A stretch of DNA of 18,578 bases from Bacteroidales bacterium (GCA_017543645.1 JAFYFR010000059.1:1-18578), one strand, 5' to 3'. Counted from the first letter of the stretch, positions 1 to 6,161 are shown. Program-made: numbers and translations. The notes: a model not told the origin generated them from the sequence alone.

Positions 1-181
1 GCAAAAAGAGACAGAATCTACCGAATCTTACTCAATATTTGAATATTACATAAAACCCGCCTACGATTTTAAACAGACCATACTCTCGTATGGCGAAAAC
101 GTAGAAGTGCTTTCGCCTAAATGGCTTAGAGATGAAATTGCGGATAAAATATCACGCATGACCGAGATATACAAACGATAA
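1..181 (+). CDS. WYL-domain transcriptional regulator, C-terminal end (partial)
   Basis: This is the last 59 codons of a gene whose start lies outside the window; the frame opens at base 2 and stops with TAA at 179-181. The readable tail contains YYIKPAYDFKQTILSYG followed by ENVEVLSPKWLRDEI and ends in EIYKR. That arrangement, a strand pair, then a GxxVEVLxPxWLRxEI segment and a closing helix, is typical of the C-terminus of WYL-domain regulators, which usually have an N-terminal HTH and a ligand-sensing WYL domain. WYL proteins are often transcription factors and are known as regulators in several phage-defence loci, which would suit the accessory genes downstream, but no link is visible here. 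The DNA-binding part cannot be seen, so the family call rests on the tail alone. Confidence 0.72.
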   Translation, partial: QKETESTESYSIFEYYIKPAYDFKQTILSYGENVEVLSPKWLRDEIADKISRMTEIYKR

Positions 182-214
182 CAATTCTCCTTATTTGTTT
201 AATTTATTTATACA

Positions 215-235
215 CTGTGCCGCGTTTTGGCGCAG
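215..235 (+). terminator. Hairpin after the WYL gene, possible terminator
   Basis: CTGTGCC (215-221) pairs with GGCGCAG (229-235) across a 7-base loop, giving seven pairs with one G-U. It lies 33 bases after the WYL stop. The downstream sequence is T-rich but interrupted (taatacttttgtttt), so termination is plausible rather than clear. The hairpin also sits just upstream of the promoter box for the next gene and might instead be an operator. Confidence 0.35.
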
Positions 236-238
236 TAA

Positions 239-246
239 TACTTTTG
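239..246 (+). promoter_or_regulatory. -7 box (TACTTTTG) for the first HTH gene
   Basis: TACTTTTG fits the Bacteroidota -7 consensus TAnnTTTG and lies 32 bases before the ATG at 279. No TTTG occurs at the usual -33 distance, so only half of the promoter is supported. A GGTGTA motif at 253-258 recurs at nearly the same distance from the second HTH gene (3512-3517) and could be a regulator half-site. Confidence 0.45.
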
Positions 247-278
247 TTTTGCGGTGTAATTAATAAAAACATACCGCC

Positions 279-518
279 ATGACAGAAGAATTTCACCTCG
301 GACACCTTATCCGCCAAGAACTTGATAATCAACAACGCACAGTAGCATGGTTTGCCAAAGCCATCAGTTGCGACCGTTCAAACTGTTACGACATCTTTGC
401 CCGCCGCTATATCGACACCGAACTTTTGGAGCGTATCTCGCGTGTGCTCGGCAGAAACTTTTTTAAAGACTTGGCGGAGTATATGGAGGATGTGGTAAAT
501 AATACTACACAAGTGTAG
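279..518 (+). CDS. Small helix-turn-helix (XRE-like) DNA-binding protein, copy 1
   Basis: A 79-residue protein made essentially of one all-helical HTH domain. RTVAWFAKAI (20-29) followed by DRSNCYDIF (32-40) matches the pattern of XRE/Cro-type helices 2 and 3, where the second helix is the recognition helix. The tail contains LLERISRVLGRNFFKDL (49-65), a segment typical of small Bacteroidales HTH proteins. No other domain is present, so the protein is probably a local transcriptional regulator. The first ATG after a TAnnTTTG box gives a start matching that of its paralog at 3540. About 56 of 76 aligned residues are identical between the two copies. Its last codons and stop are part of a 39-bp element shared with the second copy, which suggests it controls itself or the TPR gene that follows. 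The regulatory target is inferred. Confidence 0.8.
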   Translation: MTEEFHLGHLIRQELDNQQRTVAWFAKAISCDRSNCYDIFARRYIDTELLERISRVLGRNFFKDLAEYMEDVVNNTTQV

Positions 519-539
519 AAAAGATTTCCACACATTTTG
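501..539 (+). promoter_or_regulatory. Shared operator-like element, copy 1
   Basis: This 39-bp stretch spans the end and stop codon of the first HTH gene and about 20 bases of non-coding DNA. It matches 3762-3800 at 33 of 39 positions. It contains a perfect inverted repeat, CTACAC-AA-GTGTAG (505-518), and then CCACAC (528-533), which is an inverted partner of GTGTAG at a 9-base gap. The element ends in the TTTG (536-539) used as the -33 box of the next promoter. Conservation beyond the stop codon at equal promoter distance points to a binding site, most simply for the HTH protein. Confidence 0.6.
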
Positions 540-571
540 CTTTACACGAAAACATAAAATCGATAAATTTG
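536..571 (+). promoter_or_regulatory. Promoter for the TPR-ACP gene
   Basis: TTTG (536-539) and TAAATTTG (564-571) form a Bacteroidota-type -33/-7 pair with a spacer of 24 bases. That is longer than usual, but the second cassette (3797-3832) has exactly the same spacer, which supports it. The -7 box ends 35 bases before the ATG at 607. Confidence 0.6.
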
Positions 572-606
572 GAAAAAACAAATTGTTTAACAAAAACAAC
601 AGCACC

Positions 607-2097
607 ATGAACAACGAAATTTCAAACGCATTACTTCAATTGCAATTAGCCCAAGGCAAGGGCGATGTAGACAAGATGGCGGAGATATACGCACAATTAG
701 CCGACCTATACCACAAAATAGGACAGACAAAAACCGCTCTCGGCATCTGTCTGATTAACATTCAGATGCTCCAACAGTACAACGACAAGCAAAAGCTCGG
801 ACACGCCAATATTAAAATGGCACGTATTTTCGGCGACGATTCGGGTTACTGCGCATTGCCGTTTCTGCAAGACGCACTCTCGCTTTTTACCGAAATTGGC
901 GACGAGGAAGGGACAGCTACCACTTACTATTGGTTAGGGAAATTTGCCAACGACAACGAAACCGCCATCAACTATTTTGCCACAGGTGCTGAATTATTCG
1001 AAAAACTCCGTCACGGCGGAGGACTCGTGTTATGCCTGACTCATCAGGGAGCTCATCTCACCAACCTCGGAAAATATACCGAAGCTGAGGCAGTATTAGA
1101 AAAGGCTGTATACGTGGCACGCCAAATCAACGACCCCGAACTTCTCGACGACGCCCTCTACCATCTCGCCAAAACCTACAATTACGACGAAAAGCATTTC
1201 AAAGGACAAAAACTTATAGAGGAAGCAATCGACATCAATCGCAAAACCGAAGACTACTACGACCTTGCCTATATGCTCTACACATACGGTCAGATTCTTA
1301 TGGACACAGAAAAATACGACGAGGCTATCGCCGCATTTAAAGAGAGCGAAAATCTCAACCGTATGGCGGGCGACCTCAAACCTGTACCAGAAATCCTTTG
1401 CAAACTCGGACGGACATATTTCTACAAAGGCGACAACCTTGCAGCCCTGCAATATTTTTCGCAAGAACTCTCGATGCGCAGCGATTACGACGACAGTAAA
1501 ATAACAACTTTATCGAACCTCGCCTACGTGTGTATTCAGCTCGGTTACACCCAAGAAGCCGTCAATTACGGCACAATGCGCTTGAATCTGCTTGAACACA
1601 AATTCAAAATCGACAATGAAAACAACGATAAAGCCGAAGCGCTATACGACCTTGCACAAGCCTACGAAGCAAACCTCGAATATCCCAAAGCCGAACGCGC
1701 TTGTATTGAATCCATCAAGATATACCAAGCTATCGCTGAAAATAATCAGGATTTCGATACAGCTCCGCTCGAAAATGCCAAAGAACTCTTAGACAAAATA
1801 GAAAAGAAAATTCCGCAAGAGCACGGCGAAATACCCACAATGGATGTTCCAGATGTGTACACGCCAGAGTTTATCTACAAAGTACTCGTGCCGATGCTTT
1901 CCGACAAATTAGGCGTAGACCAATCGGAGTTCAGCCCAGAGGCACAACTTACCAACGACCTCGGAGCCGACGACCTCGACACTATTGAAACAATTATGAT
2001 GGTAGAAAAAGAGTTCAACATATCGCTGCCCGACGAAGAATGTGAAAAAGTGGTTACAGTAGGCGACTTGGCGGAGTTGGTTATGAAACACTTATAA
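607..2097 (+). CDS. TPR-repeat protein with C-terminal acyl-carrier-protein-like domain lacking the pantetheine serine
   Basis: A 496-residue protein with no signal peptide, so probably cytoplasmic. Residues 1 to about 400 are helical repeats of TPR type, for example the pairs around LADLYHKIGQTKTAL (31-45), HQGAHLTNLGKYTEAE (146-161) and ILCKLGRTYFYKGDNLAA (263-280). Residues about 420-496 resemble an acyl carrier protein: LGVDQSEFSPEAQL, DLGADDLDTIETIMMVEKEF and the closing TVGDLAELVMKHL. In ACPs the motif is GADSL and the Ser carries 4'-phosphopantetheine. Here D456 (codon GAC, 1972-1974) replaces it, so the domain cannot be charged in the normal way. It may act as a protein-binding module, with the TPRs as a second binding surface. 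A TTG start at 583 is possible, but the ATG at 607 fits the promoter better. It follows the first HTH gene by 88 bases. The domain calls are firm and the function is unknown. Confidence 0.8.
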   Translation: MNNEISNALLQLQLAQGKGDVDKMAEIYAQLADLYHKIGQTKTALGICLINIQMLQQYNDKQKLGHANIKMARIFGDDSGYCALPFLQDALSLFTEIGDEEGTATTYYWLGKFANDNETAINYFATGAELFEKLRHGGGLVLCLTHQGAHLTNLGKYTEAEAVLEKAVYVARQINDPELLDDALYHLAKTYNYDEKHFKGQKLIEEAIDINRKTEDYYDLAYMLYTYGQILMDTEKYDEAIAAFKESENLNRMAGDLKPVPEILCKLGRTYFYKGDNLAALQYFSQELSMRSDYDDSKITTLSNLAYVCIQLGYTQEAVNYGTMRLNLLEHKFKIDNENNDKAEALYDLAQAYEANLEYPKAERACIESIKIYQAIAENNQDFDTAPLENAKELLDKIEKKIPQEHGEIPTMDVPDVYTPEFIYKVLVPMLSDKLGVDQSEFSPEAQLTNDLGADDLDTIETIMMVEKEFNISLPDEECEKVVTVGDLAELVMKHL

Positions 2098-2123
2098 CAA
2101 TTAACCATTTAATACTTACCGCT

Positions 2124-2252
2124 ATGAACATCAGGAAAAGGATAAAGGAAATACTCATAGCAGCAATAGAATGGTTTGTAATTCTATTATTAGCGACAAG
2201 GGGTAACATCCTTTACTTTTTTTTGTCTGTAAAAATTTGGATTATTGAGTAA
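2124..2252 (+). CDS. Possible 42-residue single-pass membrane peptide
   Basis: An ATG 26 bases after the TPR-ACP stop opens a 42-codon frame. It begins with a basic segment (MNIRKRIKEIL) and continues with a hydrophobic stretch (AIEWFVILLLA) and a second hydrophobic run (ILYFFLSVKIWII). This resembles small inner-membrane peptides with positive residues on the cytoplasmic side. The position is right for a last gene of the TPR-ACP operon. Against it, the 3' end overlaps the -33 box (2236-2239) of the next gene, part of the hydrophobicity comes from a T-rich tract, and no homolog can be checked. It may be chance coding of AT-rich spacer. Confidence 0.3.
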   Translation: MNIRKRIKEILIAAIEWFVILLLATRGNILYFFLSVKIWIIE

Positions 2253-2267
2253 AAAAACGTAGATTTG
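2236..2267 (+). promoter_or_regulatory. Promoter for the Panacea toxin-antitoxin pair
   Basis: TTTG (2236-2239), a 20-base spacer, then TAGATTTG (2260-2267) is a full Bacteroidota promoter of normal spacing. It ends 23 bases before the ATG at 2291, leaving a short leader. This gives the pair its own transcription independent of the TPR-ACP gene. Confidence 0.72.
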
Positions 2268-2290
2268 CGCTTATAAACACAGTTGTTACC

Positions 2291-2824
2291 ATGTTTAAGA
2301 AAGAGACATCAATTCAGGCAATCCTTTATATATTGGATAAGTTAGAAGGCGGTCGCACCGATATGCACAAAATATGCAAGATTCTCTATTTTGCCGACCA
2401 ACGCCACCTATCCTTATATGGACGAACTATAACTCGCGACGATTATATCAAAATGCCGTACGGACCTGTGCCGTCGAAAATATACGACATTTTTAAGGCA
2501 CTGTGCGGAGAGAGTTATTTTTCGGACCATATTGCCGACATTGCCGAATATCTCGAAATTGTCAACAAAATAATGCTGCGTGCAAAGCAAAAGTGTAATA
2601 CCGACTACCTATCCGAAAGCGATATTGAGTGCCTTGACTACGCCGTTGGCAAATGCAAAGATTTAAGTTTTGCCGACTTAACAAACATTTCGCACGACTT
2701 TGCTTGGAACAACACACAAGATGGACGAAAAATTTCGCCGAAAGATATGCTCCGCGAAGTGGGCGACACCGAAGAATATATCAACTTCGTTACCACCAAA
2801 CCCATATTCAGTTTTGCTCATTAA
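2291..2824 (+). CDS. Panacea-domain (SocA-like, DUF4065) antitoxin
   Basis: A 177-residue soluble protein that carries the Panacea/SocA signature near its N-terminus: KICKILYFADQRHLSLYG (27-44), then RTITRDDYIKMPYGPVPSKI (45-64). The Y-x-A-D-x-x-H and YGPVP motifs are characteristic. The family is established as a versatile antitoxin domain that neutralises unrelated toxins by direct binding (PanA of PanA/PanT pairs), and SocA acts as a proteolytic adaptor. A helical C-terminal part follows (SESDIECLDYAV, FADLTNISHDFAW), also usual for the family. Its stop shares one base with the start of the next gene (TAATG), giving tight translational coupling, as expected for an antitoxin-toxin pair. It has its own promoter. 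The family assignment is strong; the antitoxin role rests on family knowledge and gene order. Confidence 0.88.
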   Translation: MFKKETSIQAILYILDKLEGGRTDMHKICKILYFADQRHLSLYGRTITRDDYIKMPYGPVPSKIYDIFKALCGESYFSDHIADIAEYLEIVNKIMLRAKQKCNTDYLSESDIECLDYAVGKCKDLSFADLTNISHDFAWNNTQDGRKISPKDMLREVGDTEEYINFVTTKPIFSFAH

Positions 2825-3246
2825 TGGAACTTCCTGCATCAATATACGAAAACGAAATCCGACGAGGTCGCATATTACATTCCGATAGTTTTGTCAACAT
2901 TGGGCACGGTAAGTTTTTTGCCATAATCGGAATAACAGAAGACAGCATCGTTGGCTTTTTCTTTGTTAATTCAAACATCAACAAATATATTCAAGACAAA
3001 CCTGAAATGATGGCTGTGCAATACCCGTTACGCAAACAAGATTATGACTTTCTGCGTTACGATTCGTTTTTATGCGCCACCGAAGTGGAAGAAATAAAAA
3101 AATCAGATATTCTACAAGGCATATCAAACGGTTCTGTGATTTTTGTCGACGAACTCAAAAAAGAGCATTTAGACGAGGTTTTAAATATGGTAAGGAAATC
3201 AAGGCTATTTGGCAAACGCGACAAAGAAAGATTTTTCTACGAATAA
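2824..3246 (+). CDS. Probable toxin partner of the Panacea antitoxin
   Basis: A 140-residue protein whose ATG overlaps the antitoxin stop by one base. I chose this start because the longer upstream frame lies inside the antitoxin gene. The sequence is strand-rich in its first half (IRRGRILHSDSF, GKFFAIIGI, IVGFFFVNSN), followed by DYDFLRYDSFLCATEVEEI and a basic helical tail (VRKSRLFGKRDKERFF). The opening arrangement is loosely like the small SH3-barrel PemK/MazF ribonuclease toxins, but I see no diagnostic motif. The toxin call rests mainly on its coupling to a Panacea gene, because Panacea domains pair with many different toxin folds. A second small subunit without toxicity is possible. 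The mechanism is not assignable from sequence alone. Confidence 0.6.
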   Translation: MELPASIYENEIRRGRILHSDSFVNIGHGKFFAIIGITEDSIVGFFFVNSNINKYIQDKPEMMAVQYPLRKQDYDFLRYDSFLCATEVEEIKKSDILQGISNGSVIFVDELKKEHLDEVLNMVRKSRLFGKRDKERFFYE

Positions 3247-3310
3247 AGTATTAACCAAAACTCCGCACCACGAAACAGAAACAACTATAAAATAACATAT
3301 TAATTAATTG

Positions 3311-3492
3311 GGCTTTACGCTCTTATTCTCAACCGACTAAAATTCCCCAAATTTGAAATGTACGAGAATAAGCATTGCGATAGGTTCACGCTCTACGCGT
3401 GAGCCGTTTCGTGCTTATTTGTACATTGGGTATTGGGGAATACCTTGTTGGTTAGATAAGCACCTAAGAAAGAAACGGCTTCACGCTTTTTT
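3311..3492 (+). ncRNA. Nested inverted/direct-repeat element, candidate structured RNA or small mobile repeat
   Basis: This is the main content of the 293-bp gap before the second HTH gene. Paired arms are CTTAT/ATAAG (3322-3326, 3456-3460), AACCGA/TTGGTT (3331, 3448), TTCCCCAA/TTGGGGAA (3343, 3433), ATGTAC/GTACAT (3359, 3421) and AATAAGC/GCTTATT (3367, 3413). They enclose a hairpin, GGTTCACGC-TCTAC-GCGTGAGCC (3383-3405). The sequence GCGTGAGCCGTTTC (3397-3410) can instead pair with GAAACGGCTTCACGC (3472-3486), directly before six Ts, like a terminator that competes with the hairpin. Two stems contain G-U pairs only if the plus strand is transcribed. GGCTTTACGC, GGTTCACGC and GGCTTCACGC recur as direct repeats. 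No promoter box is seen. Confidence 0.55.
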
Positions 3493-3539
3493 ATTGTGCT
3501 AATATAATTAAGGTGTACAGCCCACAAAAACACATCTCC

Positions 3540-3773
3540 ATGAACACCGACTTCCACATAGGACACCTCATCCGCCAAGAACTTGAAAAACAGCAGCGCA
3601 CAGTCACGTGGCTTGCCAAAGCCATCAGCAGCGACCGCTCAAATTGCTACGATATTTTTGAACGAAAATATGTCAGCATCGAAGTCTTGGAACGTGTATC
3701 GCGTGTACTTGGTAGAAACTTTTTTAAAGATTTGGCGGAATATATGGATGGTGTAGTAAAAAATCCTACATAA
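3540..3773 (+). CDS. Small helix-turn-helix (XRE-like) DNA-binding protein, copy 2
   Basis: A 77-residue single-domain HTH protein, paralog of the one at 279-518. RTVTWLAKAI and DRSNCYDIF mark the HTH, and VLERVSRVLGRNFFKDL follows. I used the ATG at 3540 because it aligns with the start of copy 1 (MNTDFHIGHLIRQ against MTEEFHLGHLIRQ); a GTG at 3513 would add nine unmatched residues. The stop TAA at 3771 comes from a C-to-T difference relative to copy 1, which reads two codons further. No TAnnTTTG box lies in the short gap after the repeat element upstream, so transcription may arrive through that element. It heads the GTPase-LRAT cassette and probably regulates it through the shared element at 3762-3800. 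That role is inferred. Confidence 0.8.
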   Translation: MNTDFHIGHLIRQELEKQQRTVTWLAKAISSDRSNCYDIFERKYVSIEVLERVSRVLGRNFFKDLAEYMDGVVKNPT

Positions 3774-3800
3774 GTGTAGGAAAAATTGCCACACTTTTTG
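3762..3800 (+). promoter_or_regulatory. Shared operator-like element, copy 2
   Basis: Second occurrence of the 39-bp element at 501-539 (33 of 39 identical), again across the stop of an HTH gene. It holds CCTACA, GTGTAGG and CCACAC at the same spacings as copy 1 and ends in TTTG (3797-3800), the -33 box of the GTPase promoter. The inner palindrome is weaker than in copy 1 because of the C-to-T change that also makes the earlier stop codon. Confidence 0.6.
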
Positions 3801-3832
3801 GAATACGCAAGGCGAAAAGGTTCGTATATTTA
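3797..3832 (+). promoter_or_regulatory. Promoter for the GTPase-LRAT operon
   Basis: TTTG (3797-3800) and TATATTTA (3825-3832, one base off TAnnTTTG) are separated by 24 bases, exactly as in the first cassette. The -7 box ends 26 bases before the ATG at 3859. The matching geometry in two paralogous places is the main support. Confidence 0.5.
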
Positions 3833-3858
3833 GGGAAAATAATTAATAATAACACATT

Positions 3859-4470
3859 ATGGGACCACTAATACCAGTAATCATTTTAGCAATTACCGCC
3901 GTAGTCGGAGGCGGAGTAGTAGTCTACAAAAAATTAAAAGGCAAAAAACTTGGCGTCTTAGGAATGAAACTCGCAGGTAAAACTCTATTTTGGTATCATC
4001 TCCAAGACAAGAAATATGTTGAAGGTCAAGACGAAGATACTATCAACGATAACATTCCAGCATTCATTGTCGAGACTGATAATAAAAAACTAAAAATATC
4101 AGGATATGACATTGGCGGTGGTCTAGATTTTTTCGAAGAACTATATGACAAAATAACACAAGATTCACATTATAATGTTTTCATCTTTGATATGAGACAA
4201 TATCTCGACGACAAAACTTATAAAGACAAAACCAATAGTCTATTAGAAATTCTAAGCAATGAAAAATGCTGTTTTTTGAAAAAGCCGTATGCAGTTATAG
4301 GCACACACTTGGATAAGTTTAACGATTCTGCAAACAAAGTGAAAGAGGACATTATCACTCAACTAAACAACAAGTCATATAAAAAGATACTGACAGAGGG
4401 TCATTTTTACGCTATCGATATGCGTGAGAGGAAAAAAGCAATGGAAATTTTTGAAAAACTTGTAAAATGA
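3859..4470 (+). CDS. Membrane-anchored Ras-like small GTPase
   Basis: A 203-residue protein. Residues 4-23 (LIPVIILAITAVVGGGVVVY) form one transmembrane helix followed by lysines, so the rest should be cytoplasmic. GTPase motifs appear in order: Walker A GMKLAGKT (35-42), the G3-like YDIGGG (83-88, with D84 and G87 as in DxxG), and the G4-like GTHLDKF (148-154), where THLD replaces the usual NKxD. A G5-like stretch, FYAIDMRE, lies at 183-190. Layout and length fit a membrane-tethered Ras/SRbeta-type GTPase. Related GTPases are known from predicted bacterial conflict systems, where they are thought to switch effectors. Its stop overlaps the next start (ATGA), so it should be made together with its neighbour. 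The AT-rich coding sequence differs from the SiaB-GH3 genes downstream, which is compatible with transfer. The partners and trigger are unknown. Confidence 0.78.
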   Translation: MGPLIPVIILAITAVVGGGVVVYKKLKGKKLGVLGMKLAGKTLFWYHLQDKKYVEGQDEDTINDNIPAFIVETDNKKLKISGYDIGGGLDFFEELYDKITQDSHYNVFIFDMRQYLDDKTYKDKTNSLLEILSNEKCCFLKKPYAVIGTHLDKFNDSANKVKEDIITQLNNKSYKKILTEGHFYAIDMRERKKAMEIFEKLVK

Positions 4471-4931
4471 CCACATATTTTTGGCATCAAAGTGAAAAAG
4501 CAAGCGGAGAAAACGTACTTATGAAAAACCTTGCCAACATAGAAAATACTTACGAAAAAAGCAAAGTTTTCAATGCTCTCTTAGAAATGAGTTCAAAAAC
4601 CAAATTCAATCCAATTATTCAAAAACAGATTGAAATATATAACAACAAGAATGGATTAAAAATCAATCCACATTTGAAGTATTCAAAAGGCAATATGTTA
4701 AACAAAAGGATATTTATACAGTCAAGTTTTCCTCCAACCGACAACTATGGAATAAGACAAACTGACAGCGACGGTCGTCGTATGTCATTTATGTTCTACA
4801 TAGATAGCAACAATATGGACGAAGCGTGTGAACAACTAAAACAATATTGTACAAAAATTGGAAAATACTATCCACAAGAAGAATTAGATGCTTTAATAAA
4901 ATTTGCTAACAATATAAACATCATCAATTAA
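4467..4931 (+). CDS. Unrecognised 154-residue protein coupled to the GTPase
   Basis: I do not recognise the family. The ATG overlaps the GTPase stop by four bases, so the two are translationally coupled and are likely to interact. There is no signal peptide or membrane segment. The N-terminus (FWHQSEKASGENVLMKNL) is followed by a helical region, then a strand region with RIFIQSSFPPTDNYGIRQ and DSDGRRMSFMFYI, and a C-terminal helical part (DEACEQLKQYCTKIGKYY). The polar DSDGRR turn next to a hydrophobic strand is the most motif-like segment. In GTPase-centred conflict systems the adjacent gene often encodes a GTPase-associated regulator, and that is a reasonable guess from position only. Confidence 0.6.
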   Translation: MTTYFWHQSEKASGENVLMKNLANIENTYEKSKVFNALLEMSSKTKFNPIIQKQIEIYNNKNGLKINPHLKYSKGNMLNKRIFIQSSFPPTDNYGIRQTDSDGRRMSFMFYIDSNNMDEACEQLKQYCTKIGKYYPQEELDALIKFANNINIIN

Positions 4932-4935
4932 ATAT

Positions 4936-5661
4936 ATGGAAAACAACATTTTAACAAAACCAGTAGTGTGGATAGCGCCCCCTGAGCGCGTTTACAATTA
5001 CCGTATGCTTGACACTGAGAATAAGATACATCCCGATGTGCAAGTTTTTTCAGTTGACGATTTCTCTATGATAAAAGAACGATACGGTCTTGAACACATA
5101 CAGCCATATGAGAATTTGGTATTAATTAAAAATCCATACGAACGCGACAAATATTGCAAACTCTCTGATAGTCTTGAAAAGAAGTTCTACGAAACCAAAC
5201 TTCATTACATCGAATTAGTATGTAAAAATATCGGTGCAAAATCATTCAAATGCGAATGCAAAACCACCGAGGAAATACGACGTAAACGGAATCCGAAAGC
5301 CGTTGCTACTATAAAATATACAAAGATAAGCATAGGGGGCAGTTCACAAAAAGAGGGACGCATTAAAGATGAATTGAAAATATCCTCAATATGGAATCCA
5401 GAGCCAAATTATGAACGAGCAAAAGCAATAGCAGAAGAACACAACCTTATGGACGACCCGACAGTACTTGCATTTCTTTCTGATATAACCAACCATATGT
5501 CATACAACAAAAGCGTTGTTTTAACACAAGAAGTCAATCACATATTCGACATAGCATTTACTCTCAGCGGGTTGGAATTCTTCAAGTTTTTTGATTCCGA
5601 ATACAGAAACATAGTAGAATATAGTAAAGAAATAAGTGTTGATATAAACGTTGAGTTTTAA
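4936..5661 (+). CDS. Unrecognised 241-residue protein of the GTPase-LRAT operon
   Basis: I cannot place this protein in a family. It starts four bases after the preceding stop and ends 11 bases before the LRAT gene, so it belongs to the same operon. It has no signal peptide or membrane helix. The first 90 residues include VVWIAPPERVYNYRMLD and ENLVLIKNPYERDKYCKL. A long helix (YETKLHYIELVCKNIGAKSF) then leads into an alternating charged strand region (CECKTTEEIRRKRN, ATIKYTKISIGGSS). The C-terminal 60 residues have helices and strands (NHIFDIAFTLSGLEFFKFF, EISVDINVEF). Such a mixed alpha/beta layout does not name a function. Position next to an LRAT-like enzyme suggests a substrate, inhibitor or second effector. 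Confidence 0.6.
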   Translation: MENNILTKPVVWIAPPERVYNYRMLDTENKIHPDVQVFSVDDFSMIKERYGLEHIQPYENLVLIKNPYERDKYCKLSDSLEKKFYETKLHYIELVCKNIGAKSFKCECKTTEEIRRKRNPKAVATIKYTKISIGGSSQKEGRIKDELKISSIWNPEPNYERAKAIAEEHNLMDDPTVLAFLSDITNHMSYNKSVVLTQEVNHIFDIAFTLSGLEFFKFFDSEYRNIVEYSKEISVDINVEF

Positions 5662-5672
5662 ACTATCAACTT

Positions 5673-6140
5673 ATGAAACCATCCAGCGGAGACATACTAT
5701 TTGCCGTCAAGTACAAAGGCACATATCTTCATTATGGCATATACATTGGTGGCAATAGAGTAATACATTATCGAACAGAAGATTACGATGATAATACATG
5801 GAGCCATGCCAAAATAATCGAAACTTCGCTAAAAGAATTTGCCCATGGTTCGCCCGTATACCGAGAACCTGAGCATAAGGGTGCTAATTGGTTTGACTTT
5901 TCGACAGTCAGGGCAGCAAAAAAAATGCTCGGCACAGGATTAGGCGAGTACGATTTAATACATAACAATTGTGAACATTTTGCTAATTATTGTATGTATG
6001 GCAAAAAGGTTTCTCGACAAATTAACCGAATTTTCAATAAGTTTAAATTGTTCAGTCCTCCGCTTTTGAGTATAATAGAGAACTATGTTCACAATAATTA
6101 CATTATCCCTAAGAACTGCGAACAAATTGATATAGTCTAA
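5673..6140 (+). CDS. LRAT-domain (papain-like NlpC/P60 superfamily) acyltransferase or thiol hydrolase
   Basis: A 155-residue protein matching the LRAT domain. GDILFAVKYKGTYLHYGIYI (6-25) contains H20, RVIHY contains H32, and HNNCEHFANYC (97-107) contains C100, which together give the H-H-C catalytic set with the NCEHF motif typical of the family. In eukaryotes LRAT and HRASLS proteins transfer or release acyl chains on membrane lipids, and bacterial members are predicted to act on lipids or amides. About 45 residues follow the NCEHF motif, with a hydrophobic segment FKLFSPPLLSIIENY (123-137) that could contact membrane. It has no signal peptide, so it should act inside the cell. As last large gene of the GTPase operon it is the likely effector, perhaps acting on membrane lipid near the anchored GTPase. 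All catalytic residues appear intact. Substrate and role are inferred. Confidence 0.82.
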   Translation: MKPSSGDILFAVKYKGTYLHYGIYIGGNRVIHYRTEDYDDNTWSHAKIIETSLKEFAHGSPVYREPEHKGANWFDFSTVRAAKKMLGTGLGEYDLIHNNCEHFANYCMYGKKVSRQINRIFNKFKLFSPPLLSIIENYVHNNYIIPKNCEQIDIV

Positions 6141-6161
6141 CACAAAAACACATATTCTATT

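Noticed and set aside
583..606. TTG start adding eight residues to the TPR-ACP protein
   Set aside because: TTG starts are rare, the added residues are low-complexity, and the ATG at 607 fits the promoter distance.
2198..2224. Possible terminator after the TPR-ACP gene (AAGG/CCTT and a run of eight Ts)
   Set aside because: The T-run is good but the stem has only four pairs, too weak to list as a terminator.
3513..3539. GTG start for the second HTH gene
   Set aside because: The nine extra residues have no counterpart in the paralog, and the ATG at 3540 aligns exactly with its start.
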